Source: Maricaulis sp965228215 (GTDB lineage Bacteria > Pseudomonadota > Alphaproteobacteria > Caulobacterales > Maricaulaceae). From it: 64,000 nt of DNA. Location of the stretch: assembly GCA_965228215.1 (NCBI GenBank), contig OZ245800.1, forward strand, positions 2,728,001 through 2,792,000. Reading direction: 5' to 3'. A program made the position numbers and the translations under genes. The notes below the pieces were generated by a model. It was not told where the DNA came from, did no database searches, and saw only the letters and a list, made by a program, of their open reading frames with translations. Below, piece after piece: positions 19,060-26,825 of this stretch. Numbering within the stretch: the first letter of the stretch is position 1; each line of letters starts with the position of its first letter.

Positions 19060-19463
19060 GCGTTCGCCTGTTCTGACAGAGTTTTCAGACAATCCATCGC
19101 GTCTTCGGCCCGGTCCGCCGGCACGAAGATATGGTCGTGGAAATAGCCCGCGACCGGATTGCAGCCGATGCCGGCATCCGCAAGTGCCCGCGACACGGCG
19201 GCCATGAAACCGACCGCTTCCAGGGCGGAATGGATGTTGAGCGTGATCATCCGGCTCTCGAAGGTCCAGTCCGCCTGGTGGGCGAGGGCCGTGGTTTTCG
19301 GCCAAATCAGTGTGACGCCCTCGTTTTCCACAAATCGCATGCGTATGGCAGGATCTACCGGGCAATCGCTTGTGTGCGCATATGTGGAAAACACGTGGAT
19401 ATCCGGGTGGAGAACCGGGTTCATGGCACGGATGAGTTGATCCAGATCCGACTGTCCGGGCAT
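19056..19463 (-). CDS. ACT-domain protein (DUF2241/ACT_3-like)
   Basis: 135 residues: DLDQLIRAMNPVLHPDIHVF then a second ACT-like unit (WTFESRMITLNIHSALEAVG, FMAAVSRALADAGIGCNPV, HDHIFVPADRAEDAM). This matches small stand-alone ACT proteins presumed to bind amino acids; a precise role is not known. AGGAG eight bases upstream supports the ATG. It is divergent from the cupin gene with 88 bases between. Confidence 0.8.
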   Translation of the reverse strand: MPGQSDLDQLIRAMNPVLHPDIHVFSTYAHTSDCPVDPAIRMRFVENEGVTLIWPKTTALAHQADWTFESRMITLNIHSALEAVGFMAAVSRALADAGIGCNPVAGYFHDHIFVPADRAEDAMDCLKTLSEQANA

Positions 19464-19551
19464 TTGCTCGTTCTCCTGGCGCGAGATGCGCTGGTCTTGC
19501 CGCGAATCTGCTGGTCTAGTGACACAACATCAAGCCAGAAAGGGACCTCTC

Positions 19552-19923
19552 ATGCCGGTTGAATCCATTTCCCTCGCTGAGAAACACGCGCAGTTCGATG
19601 CGCCCTGGTCCCCTAAGCGTATCGCGACCGTCGACAATTACGACATCAAGCTCGCCAAGGCGGAAGGTGATTTCGACTGGCACAAGCATGATGACGAGGA
19701 CGAGCTCTTCTTGATCACCCGCGGCCTCTTGCATATCGAGATCGAGGGCCAGGACACGGTCGTGCTCGGACCGGGCGAGCTCTGCGTCATTCCCAAGGGC
19801 GTGCGCCACCGTCCCGTGGCCAAGAGCGAGACTGTTCATCTCATGCTGTTCGAGAAGGCGGGCGTGACCAATACCGGCGACAACACCGACAGCGATCTCA
19901 CCCAGACCATCGAGGATATTTGA
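19552..19923 (+). CDS. Metal-binding single-domain cupin
   Basis: 123 residues. Cupin motif 1 is DWHKHDDEDELFLITRG with ligands His44, His46 and Glu51; motif 2 is GELCVIPKGVRHRPVA with His86. A metal centre is therefore complete. Small cupins of this type have varied roles (isomerase, dioxygenase, ligand binding), so function is open. The ATG at 19552 is preceded by AAAGGGA; an upstream in-frame start at 19486 was rejected. Its 3' end abuts the frameshifted tail-collar gene. Confidence 0.85.
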   Translation: MPVESISLAEKHAQFDAPWSPKRIATVDNYDIKLAKAEGDFDWHKHDDEDELFLITRGLLHIEIEGQDTVVLGPGELCVIPKGVRHRPVAKSETVHLMLFEKAGVTNTGDNTDSDLTQTIEDI

Positions 19924-19926
19924 CCC

Positions 19927-20347
19927 TCAGTTCCGGGACGGGAAACGTCCCTCGGTCGCGATACACACGGTCATGCCGAGCGTTGCGGTCGTCGTAGCAC
20001 CCGTACCCGCCGACACACCGGTTCCGCCTCCGCGCTGCCCGATCGCGACCGGGGCCATTGCCTTCCCCGATGATTACGCGTCCGCGAAGATCCGGTAGAG
20101 CGAAGGTCGTTCGCCCATCTCCGCCGAATTGCGTACCCAGCAATGAAAACAGGGCTTCATTGCCGCTGATCGGCAACATCTGACCGTGCGTCTCCGCCCA
20201 GCCGCGCGGGCAGAAATTGGTGCCAAAGGCCCGGACCTCGCCGAGCATGGCATTATTGCCGATCCGCTGGACGCTTCTCTGGGCGGATGCCGTGGTTGCA
20301 GTGACGCCTGCCAGCAGGATCGCGGCCGCCAGAACCTGTTTGATCAT
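19927..20347 (-). pseudogene. Secreted phage-tail-collar (MdpB-type) protein with a frameshift
   Basis: Starts MIKQVLAAAILLAGVTATTASAQ (signal peptide) after GGGGGAAG, then the collar domain: LGEVRAFGTNFCPRGWAETHGQ, FSLLGTQFGGDG, FALPDLRGRVIIGEGNGPG. At about 20047 the frame breaks. Read straight on, it gives an Arg-rich tail running 26 bases into the cupin gene (to 19898). Skipping one base at 20047 restores AIGQRGGGTGVSAGTGATTT and the normal family ending MTVCIATEGRFPSRN, stopping at 19927. So one base is extra or two are missing. The restored protein would have 139 residues. It may be a real mutation or a sequencing error. Confidence 0.8.
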
Positions 20348-20426
20348 GTCTTCCCCCATTGCTTGTGCGCCGGGAGTTTAGCGCCGATCAGGCGAATTCC
20401 TGAATCAGGCCGGATAAACGCGGCGC

Positions 20427-21344
20427 CTAGCCGAGGCCGAAACGCTTCACTGCAGCCCGGGCGATGTCCTCGCCCCATTCCTGTACGAAATGGCCGCCAT
20501 CGGCGATTTCCATGGGTTCCGGGCAATTCCTGATCAGCTTGCGCATGGCGTGCATGGCGGGCGGCCCCAGCACCGGGTCCTGCATGCCGATGGCCATGAA
20601 GCTCTCGCCGGACCAGTCCGTGCTCCAGAACTTCGCCGCGGCGAGGCCGGTATCGACGCCTTCCATGCCGGGATCAGTTTGCACGAGGGCCGGGAACCGT
20701 CGCACTCCGGCCTTGTATCGACCATCGGGGAAGGGGGCGTCATAGGCTGCGACCTCGGCGTCGTTGAGGATGGGCGTGGCGCGTTTCATCAAGTCGCCGA
20801 CCGGGAAGTCCGGCGTGTTGGCGACATAGTCGCGCCAGGCATTGAATCCATCCCCGGCGGGTCGGCCGATACCCAGGCCGGTATTCATGATCAGCAGCCG
20901 GGAAAACCGGTCTGCGTAATCCATCGGAATCGTGAGGCCCAGCAGCCCGCCCCAGTCCTGGCAGACCAGGCAGACGTCGGTGAGGTCCATGCGTTCGAAG
21001 AAGGCTTTCAGCGCATTGCGATGGAAATGGAAGGTATAGTCCGCGTCTTTCACCGGCTTGTCGGACCGGCCGAAGCCGAAGAAATCCGGTGCGACGACCC
21101 GGGCGCCTGCTGCGAGAAAGACCGGGATCATCTTGCGATAGAGGAAGGACCAGCTCGGTTCGCCGTGCAGGCACAGGAAGACCGGTGCGCCGGTCTTGGG
21201 GCCTTCATCGACATAATGCATGCGCAGCCCGGCATAGCCGTCGAGATCGTCGATGTAATGGGGCTCATAGGGCCAGTCGGGCAAGTCCGCGAACCGGTCT
21301 TCGGGTGTCCGCAGCGCTTCGATGCCTGCCTCGATATCACTCAT
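20427..21344 (-). CDS. Haloalkane-dehalogenase-like alpha/beta hydrolase (HLD-I type)
   Basis: 305 residues. Oxyanion motif HGEPSWSFLYRKM, nucleophile Asp130 followed by Trp131 in CQDWGGLLG, acid Asp256 in GMQDPVLG, base His285 in GGHFVQEW. Trp131 plus a cap-domain Trp170 match the two halide-binding tryptophans of DhlA-type dehalogenases, which cut carbon-halogen bonds in the cytoplasm. The second in-frame ATG (21344) is chosen because GGAGG lies at the right distance; the first ATG overlaps that site. It is a single gene, divergent from lpd. Substrate is unknown. Confidence 0.85.
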   Translation of the reverse strand: MSDIEAGIEALRTPEDRFADLPDWPYEPHYIDDLDGYAGLRMHYVDEGPKTGAPVFLCLHGEPSWSFLYRKMIPVFLAAGARVVAPDFFGFGRSDKPVKDADYTFHFHRNALKAFFERMDLTDVCLVCQDWGGLLGLTIPMDYADRFSRLLIMNTGLGIGRPAGDGFNAWRDYVANTPDFPVGDLMKRATPILNDAEVAAYDAPFPDGRYKAGVRRFPALVQTDPGMEGVDTGLAAAKFWSTDWSGESFMAIGMQDPVLGPPAMHAMRKLIRNCPEPMEIADGGHFVQEWGEDIARAAVKRFGLG

Positions 21345-21481
21345 GCCAACCTCCATTCTTGTTGGTGTCAGAGTAAACGTCGTTCAATTCATTTGGCCAG
21401 CATTGATAAGGCTACCATCACCTGCTAATGGGCGGAGACTCAGATGCGAAATATTTCGCATGCAAATCAAAGAGGTCCGGC

Positions 21482-22882
21482 ATGAGTGCGAACGCCTTCG
21501 ACGTCATTGTTATCGGTGGTGGCCCCGGCGGCTATGTAGCGGCGATCCGCGCAGCGCAGCTGGGCATGAAAACGGCCGTTGTCGAGCGCGAGCATCTCGG
21601 TGGTATCTGCCTGAACTGGGGCTGTATCCCCACCAAGGCCCTGCTGCGGACCTCCGAAGTCTATCACCTGATGCAGCACGCCAAGGAATTCGGTCTGTCG
21701 GCCGAGAAGATCGGCTTCGACATGGACGCCATCGTCAAGCGCTCGCGCAAGGTCGCCGGTCGCCTGTCCGGCGGTATCGGCATGCTGCTGAAGAAGAACA
21801 AGGTGGCGGTCATTGAAGGCGAGGCGAAGCTCGAGAAGGGCAGCGCAGCTCCGACCGTCGTCGTCGGCAAGGACAAGTACACCGCCAAGCATGTCATCCT
21901 GGCCACCGGCGCACGCGCGCGGACCGTGCCCGCAGCTGGCCTGGAGCCGGACGGTGACAAGATCTGGACCTACAAGGAAGCAATGACGCCCAAGGCGATG
22001 CCTAAAAGCCTGCTTGTCATTGGCTCCGGCGCGATCGGGATCGAGTTCGCCAGCTTTTATCGCACGATGGGTGCAGAGGTGACCGTCGTCGAGATGATGG
22101 ATCGTGTCCTGCCTGTCGAAGACGAAGAGATCTCCAAATTCGCAGCCAAATCCTTCACCAAACAGGGCATGTCACTGATGACCGGTGCCCAGGTGGAAAA
22201 ACTGGAGAAGACCGCCAAGACGGTGAAGGTCCACGTCAAGAATTCCAAGGGCAAGGTCGAGATTGTCGAGGTCGAGAAAGTCATCCTGGCCATCGGCATC
22301 ACCGGCAATGTCGAGAATCTCGGCCTGGAAGGGCTGGGCGTCAAAGTCGATCGCGGCCATGTCGTGAATGACGGCTTCGGCCGCACGAATGTGAAAGGCC
22401 TCTACGCCATCGGTGATGTCGCCGGACCGCCCTGGCTTGCGCACAAGGCCTCGCACGAAGGTGTCGTCTGTATCGAGAAGATCGCCGGCATGGACGTGCA
22501 CGCCTTCGAGACCGGGAATATTCCGGGCTGTACCTATTGCCATCCCCAGGTGGCCTCAGTCGGCCTCACTGAGGCCAAGGCGAAGGAAGCCGGCCACAAG
22601 ATCAAGGTCGGACGCTTCCCGTTTGTCGGAAACGGTAAGGCGATTGCGCTCGGCGATGATCAGGGCCTGGTGAAGACCATATTCGACGCCAAGACCGGCG
22701 AACTGCTCGGCGCCCACATGGTCGGTGCCGAAGTGACGGAAATGATTCAGGGTTATGTCGTTGCCCGTCAGCTCGAGACGACCGAGGCTGAACTGATGCA
22801 CACGATCTTCCCGCACCCGACCCTGTCGGAAATGATGCACGAAAGCGTGCTGGACGCTTACGGCCAGGTCATTCATATGTAG
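21482..22882 (+). CDS. lpd: Dihydrolipoamide dehydrogenase (E3)
   Basis: 466 residues. FAD-binding VIVIGGGPGGYVAAIRAAQLG, redox disulfide Cys43/Cys48 in GGICLNWGCIPTK, NAD-binding LLVIGSGAIGIEFASFY, second FAD motif GLYAIGDVAG and the C-terminal His-Glu in FPHPTLSE. It reoxidises dihydrolipoyl groups of E2 with NAD. The ATG at 21482 is preceded by AGAGG; an upstream in-frame ATG at 21428 was rejected because the protein family starts a few residues before the FAD motif. It is about 5 kb from pdhABC, which lacks its own E3. Confidence 0.97.
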   Translation: MSANAFDVIVIGGGPGGYVAAIRAAQLGMKTAVVEREHLGGICLNWGCIPTKALLRTSEVYHLMQHAKEFGLSAEKIGFDMDAIVKRSRKVAGRLSGGIGMLLKKNKVAVIEGEAKLEKGSAAPTVVVGKDKYTAKHVILATGARARTVPAAGLEPDGDKIWTYKEAMTPKAMPKSLLVIGSGAIGIEFASFYRTMGAEVTVVEMMDRVLPVEDEEISKFAAKSFTKQGMSLMTGAQVEKLEKTAKTVKVHVKNSKGKVEIVEVEKVILAIGITGNVENLGLEGLGVKVDRGHVVNDGFGRTNVKGLYAIGDVAGPPWLAHKASHEGVVCIEKIAGMDVHAFETGNIPGCTYCHPQVASVGLTEAKAKEAGHKIKVGRFPFVGNGKAIALGDDQGLVKTIFDAKTGELLGAHMVGAEVTEMIQGYVVARQLETTEAELMHTIFPHPTLSEMMHESVLDAYGQVIHM

Positions 22883-22907
22883 ATTGTTCCTCGGGGGGAG
22901 AACAATC

Positions 22908-23207
22908 ATGAGTGAGCCAATCAAGATCAACCAGCTGAGCTTCGGCTCGCTGTTCAAGATCCTGTTCAATGCCAATCTGGTATTCTGGATCATCGGCGGT
23001 ATCGCCATGGGCGTCGGCGCGATGAACGGCATGGATACCGTCACTATGAACGGTCAGCCGGTGCATGGGCCGGTCGGCATGGTGCTCGGTATGGTTATTG
23101 CGCTGCTTCTGGGCACGATCCTGGGCAGTCTCAGCGCGTTGATTATCGCGTTTTTCATCAAGATTTTCGGTGGCCTTCTGCCCTTCCAGAACATCCGTTC
23201 GTCCTGA
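22908..23207 (+). CDS. Small two-helix membrane protein after lpd
   Basis: 99 residues from the ATG at 22908, preceded by a strong GGGGGGAG. Hydrophobic segments at about 20-37 (NLVFWIIGGIAMGVGAMNG) and 55-84 (MVLGMVIALLLGTILGSLSALIIAFFI) with a short polar loop (VTMNGQPVHGP). No family is recognised. It lies 25 bases after lpd and is probably co-transcribed with it. Confidence 0.75.
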   Translation: MSEPIKINQLSFGSLFKILFNANLVFWIIGGIAMGVGAMNGMDTVTMNGQPVHGPVGMVLGMVIALLLGTILGSLSALIIAFFIKIFGGLLPFQNIRSS

Positions 23208-23322
23208 GACCGGCGGCCCGGATCGGGCAGGGGACGCAGAAAATCACAATCCCTGCATCCAAATCGCGATCGCCATGCATCCTAGGGTCAGACTGATCTG
23301 CAAGTGCACTGGCGAGGACGAC

Positions 23323-23988
23323 ATGCAAAAGCTCATTCTGGTAGCCGCAACTTCCCTGGCGGTCTCCGCCTGTACCTATTCCTCCTATGGTTCTGCCGAG
23401 AACCGGTCTGTGGAGAGCGCCGGCCTCGTGGCCTCGCGCAATGTCGATGTGCCCGGTGATGCCGAATTCTCCGGCATGATCGTCAATGCCAATGGCGAGG
23501 TGGGTCGCGATCTGGAACTTTCCGGCGCGACCGTCCGGGCCGATGTGGCTGTGGGACGCAATCTGGAAGCCGCCGGCGCACGCGTCCGCTTCCGCGGCAG
23601 TGTCGATGGTGATGCCGATATTGCGGCCGCCACGATGCATCTGAACGCAGACTTCCGTGGCAATCTCACCGTCGCCGGAGCCCGAGTGACTGTCGATGGC
23701 ACGGTTCACGGCGAAAGCGAGCTCCAGGGCGCCCGCATGCATTTGCGGGCCGACTTCCTTGGTCCGGTCGAGGTGATCGGCGAAGGCACGCAGGAATCCG
23801 GTGAAGCGATCCTGGACGGACGTTTTGCCCAGGGCGCCATGGTCTGCGCTTCCGAGGTCACCATCCGCGGCAATGCGCGGTTCGAGGGCCCGGTCATCAT
23901 TTACGCGGAAACACGCCCGAGCGATCGAGCCGGTTCATTCGAGTTCATCGAGTTGAACGGGCGCGATTGCGACAAGATGGATCTGTAG
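23323..23988 (+). CDS. Lipoprotein with 17-residue beta-solenoid repeats (bactofilin-like), paralogue 1
   Basis: 221 residues starting MQKLILVAATSLAVSACTYSS, a lipoprotein signal (Cys17). At about 60-145 there are five repeats of 17 residues, for example VGRDLELSGATVRADVA and VGRNLEAAGARVRFRGS, then a tail with VCASEVTIRGNARFEGP and NGRDCDKMD. The same tail pattern (VC ... GRDCD) ends the paralogue at 26004. Polymer-forming or surface scaffold roles are inferred from the repeat style. The ATG at 23323 follows GCGAGGA. A terminator follows. Confidence 0.75.
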   Translation: MQKLILVAATSLAVSACTYSSYGSAENRSVESAGLVASRNVDVPGDAEFSGMIVNANGEVGRDLELSGATVRADVAVGRNLEAAGARVRFRGSVDGDADIAAATMHLNADFRGNLTVAGARVTVDGTVHGESELQGARMHLRADFLGPVEVIGEGTQESGEAILDGRFAQGAMVCASEVTIRGNARFEGPVIIYAETRPSDRAGSFEFIELNGRDCDKMDL

Positions 23989-24018
23989 AACAAGGATCCA
24001 CTCACCCCAGACTGAAAC

Positions 24019-24047
24019 GGCCCGGACGCATGCGCCCGGGCCTTTTC
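24019..24047 (+). terminator. Intrinsic terminator after the solenoid lipoprotein gene
   Basis: GGCCCGG (24019-24025) pairs with CCGGGCC (24036-24042), with an inner CGCATGCG palindrome, followed by TTTTCTT. It lies between convergent genes and may also stop transcripts from the acyl-ACP synthetase side, though that side lacks a T-run. Confidence 0.8.
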
Positions 24048-24072
24048 TTGTCTGCATCCTCCTGGAAGAGGC

Positions 24073-25737
24073 TTATTCGGCGACAGCTTCCGGCTCGGCC
24101 GGTGCCGCAGCCGCCGGCTGTGCGGTGGCTTCATTGGCCAGTTTCTGGACCGTGCCGTAATCGGTCTTGCCGGTACCGAGAACCGGGATCTCCTCAACCT
24201 TGATGATCTTCTTGGGGATCGCCAGTTCGGTCACGCCGTGATTCTTCGCGAACGCGACGAGGTCGGCGCGATCCGCCTTGTCGTAATCGGTCAGAAGCAG
24301 GATTTGTTCGCCCTTGCGCTTGTCCGGCATGGCGACGGCAGCGTGCATGTAGTCCGGCCAGAGCGAGTTGGCGCAATTCTCCACGACAGCCAGCGAGACC
24401 ATTTCACCGCCAAGCTTGGCGAAGCGTTTCACACGGCCGCGGATGCGCAGGAAGCCTTCGTCGTCGATCGCGACGATATCGCCGGTATCGTGCCAGCCGC
24501 CTTCGGGCTCTTCGAGAACCAGGGGCGCGGACGGGCGGATATAGCCCCGCATGATGTTCGGCCCCTTGATGTGGAGCTGGCCGCCATCATCGATCCCGTC
24601 GACAGGGATCAGCTTGGCCTCGCAGCCCGGCAGCAATTGGCCGACCGTACCCGGCTTGTTGTTGTCGGGCTGGTTCACCGAGAAAACGGGAGCCGCCTCG
24701 GTCAGGCCGTAGCCCTCGACGATTTCCAGATCGAATTTCTTGCGCACGGCGGCACGGGTTTCGTCCTTCACACGTTCAGCACCGCACACGGAGAAACGCA
24801 GGGTGGACAGGTCGTCCTTGTCCGCAGCGCGCGAGTACTGGTTGATGAAGGTGTCGGTGGCGAACAGGATCGTCGCCTTCGTCTCGGCCACCCGTTTGAC
24901 GATGGTCTTGGCCTGCAGGGGCGTGGGGTGACAGATCGCCGGAATGCCCAGGCCCAGCGGCAGGAGTACACCGCCCGTCAGACCGAAACAGTGGAAGGTC
25001 GGCATCGGGTTGAAGAGCACATCCGTCGGCAGGAGATTGATGTGGTCCCGGACCTGTTCGACATTGGCGAGCAGGTTGGCGTGGCTGAGCACGACGCCCT
25101 TGGGGTCACCTTCCGTACCCGAAGTGAAGAGATAAACCGAGGCATCATCCGGAGAGGGCCAGGCGCGGACCGCCCACGGGGCAATCGTGCCCAGGGCTGC
25201 GGCGGCCTTGTCCTTCCAGTCGAGGGCTTCGCGCACATCCTCGAGATAGATCATCTCGTGATCGCGAGCGAGTTCGGCCTCGAGATCCTCCAGCTCACCG
25301 AGTTCGATGAAACGGCGCGCCGTCACGATGCGGCGGCATTTGCACGCCGTGCACGCGGCCTTGAGTGCGCGTTCGCCGGCCGTGAAGTTCAGCATCGCCG
25401 GAACCCGGCCATAGGCCGAGATCGCGTAGAAGGAGATGATTGCGCCGACGCCGGTCGGCAGCAGGATCGCCACGGCTTCGCCCGGATCGGTATCTTTCTT
25501 GAGAGCATGGCCGAGTGCGAAGGCGGCCTGGATGATCTCATTATAGCTCATCTCGCGGCCGTCGGCGTCGATCGCCGCTATCTTCTTGCCGCCATACCGG
25601 CCGCGCGCCTGCAGGAGCGCCGCGAATACGGACTTCCTGATACGCCGGATATCAAACTTGTCTCCATGGAAATGGGGATGTTCCGGTTCGGTGACCGGAT
25701 TCGCCGATTCGAGATCGGCGGCTGAAACGTCAGCCAT
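24073..25737 (-). CDS. Acyl-[ACP]/acyl-CoA synthetase (Aas synthetase-domain type)
   Basis: 554 residues, adenylate-forming family. P-loop FTSGTEGDPKGVVLSH (A3), MPTFHCFGLTGGVLLPLGLG, A5 EGYGLTEAAPV, A7 WHDTGDI, A8 RIRGRVKRFAKLGGEMVSL and the A10 lysine in GTGKTDYG. The A3 and A4 regions resemble the synthetase half of E. coli Aas more than FadD, so activation of free fatty acid for ACP or membrane recycling is the likely job. The C-terminus ends in an Ala/Pro/Glu tail. GGGAGGAC precedes the ATG. No acyltransferase domain is fused. Confidence 0.85.
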   Translation of the reverse strand: MADVSAADLESANPVTEPEHPHFHGDKFDIRRIRKSVFAALLQARGRYGGKKIAAIDADGREMSYNEIIQAAFALGHALKKDTDPGEAVAILLPTGVGAIISFYAISAYGRVPAMLNFTAGERALKAACTACKCRRIVTARRFIELGELEDLEAELARDHEMIYLEDVREALDWKDKAAAALGTIAPWAVRAWPSPDDASVYLFTSGTEGDPKGVVLSHANLLANVEQVRDHINLLPTDVLFNPMPTFHCFGLTGGVLLPLGLGIPAICHPTPLQAKTIVKRVAETKATILFATDTFINQYSRAADKDDLSTLRFSVCGAERVKDETRAAVRKKFDLEIVEGYGLTEAAPVFSVNQPDNNKPGTVGQLLPGCEAKLIPVDGIDDGGQLHIKGPNIMRGYIRPSAPLVLEEPEGGWHDTGDIVAIDDEGFLRIRGRVKRFAKLGGEMVSLAVVENCANSLWPDYMHAAVAMPDKRKGEQILLLTDYDKADRADLVAFAKNHGVTELAIPKKIIKVEEIPVLGTGKTDYGTVQKLANEATAQPAAAAPAEPEAVAE

Positions 25738-25878
25738 TTAGTCCTCCCAGGCGCGGCGATTCTCGTCCGGCGCACTTTTTTCGTTGGCAGGATATTACCC
25801 TCGTCCTGCGCGGAGGAAAGACCCGGTTGCGCTCTAAAACCCTTATGGCGCATCAGTTTTCTCGTAAATCAAGAAAGA

Positions 25879-25920
25879 TTTATCGATAAACAAAAAATCG
25901 CTTGATATCGTTTTTCGATA
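25879..25920. promoter_or_regulatory. AT-rich inverted repeats upstream of the solenoid operon
   Basis: A perfect 12-base palindrome TTTATCGATAAA (25879-25890) and TATCG-TTTTT-CGATA (25906-25920) share the half-site TATCG/CGATA. They lie in an AT-rich patch between the divergent acyl-ACP synthetase and solenoid genes. A regulator site and promoter here are likely but unproven. Confidence 0.4.
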
Positions 25921-26003
25921 ATGTAAGCTGCGATCGAACGCTGGGGAGCGTCAAACGTCCATGACTTCGGGGTGAGGTCGGGCGGTGATGATTGGAGATT
26001 TTC

Positions 26004-26774
26004 ATGCGCAAGGCATGGTTGGCGGCGGCTTCGGTGACCGCGGCTCTGGCAGTATCCGGTTGTGTGATTGTCGTCGGCGATGACGATCACGATTTCAAGA
26101 TGAACCGGGATTCCCGTTCCTCTGACGGCTATGTCGTCCTGAACCGTGATGGCGATTACAGCCGTCTGGGCGGCGACATCAATCTGCGCGGCCGTATCGG
26201 CGGCGATCTGAGCCTGATCAGCGGCGACGTGGATGCTGATTCCCTGGATGTCGGCGGCGATGTTTCGATCGCGGCCGGCGATATCGATTTTACCGGCAGT
26301 GTCGACGGCGAGGCCTCTGTTGCCGGCGGTGACGTAAACTGGGATGCGAATGTCGGCGATGAATTGTCCATCGCTGCGGGCGATCTCGATGTTCGCGGCC
26401 GCATTCTCGGCGAAGCCTCGCTTGCCGCAGGCGAGATGACGCTGGAAGCCCAGTTCACCGACGGACTGACGGCAGCCGGCGACCATATCGAGATGTCCGG
26501 CTCAGTTGCGGGCGAACTCGTGCTGGTCGCGGCCGACGAGATCAAGCGCAATCGGCGCGATGACCGCGAGCACGGCCTGATCCAGATCAATGGCGAGATC
26601 GCCGATGGCGGCGAGGTCTGCGGGCGCGTTGTCGAATTCGGATCCGACGCACGGATCAGCGGACAATTGCTGGTCTGGGCCGAGAGCGAGCCGGCCTATG
26701 CCGGAAATCAATCGCGGAATGTTGTCTTCGAGGCCCGTGATGGCCGCGACTGCGACGACATTCTTGACCGCTAA
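26004..26774 (+). CDS. Lipoprotein with 17-residue beta-solenoid repeats, paralogue 2
   Basis: 256 residues: MRKAWLAAASVTAALAVSGC is a lipoprotein signal (lipobox VSGC, Cys20), then an acidic segment (GDDDHDFK). From about 58 to 160 come 17-residue repeats such as VGGDVSIAAGDIDFTGS and VGDELSIAAGDLDVRGR. The tail (GGEVCGRVVEFGSDARISGQ ... GRDCDDILDR) matches paralogue 1 and holds two Cys that could form a disulfide. ATG at 26004 follows GGAG; an in-frame TTG at 25992 is rejected. It is first of four genes in one direction. Confidence 0.8.
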   Translation: MRKAWLAAASVTAALAVSGCVIVVGDDDHDFKMNRDSRSSDGYVVLNRDGDYSRLGGDINLRGRIGGDLSLISGDVDADSLDVGGDVSIAAGDIDFTGSVDGEASVAGGDVNWDANVGDELSIAAGDLDVRGRILGEASLAAGEMTLEAQFTDGLTAAGDHIEMSGSVAGELVLVAADEIKRNRRDDREHGLIQINGEIADGGEVCGRVVEFGSDARISGQLLVWAESEPAYAGNQSRNVVFEARDGRDCDDILDR

Positions 26775-26825
26775 ATCCTTCAACCAAGATTCAACCTGGC
26801 CGCCGGGGGGCGCAGGGAGAAAGAG

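Noticed and set aside
24238..25725. Plus-strand frame opposite the acyl-ACP synthetase
   Set aside because: The adenylate-forming motifs on the minus strand are complete; the antisense reading is Arg/Gly/Asp-rich without structure.
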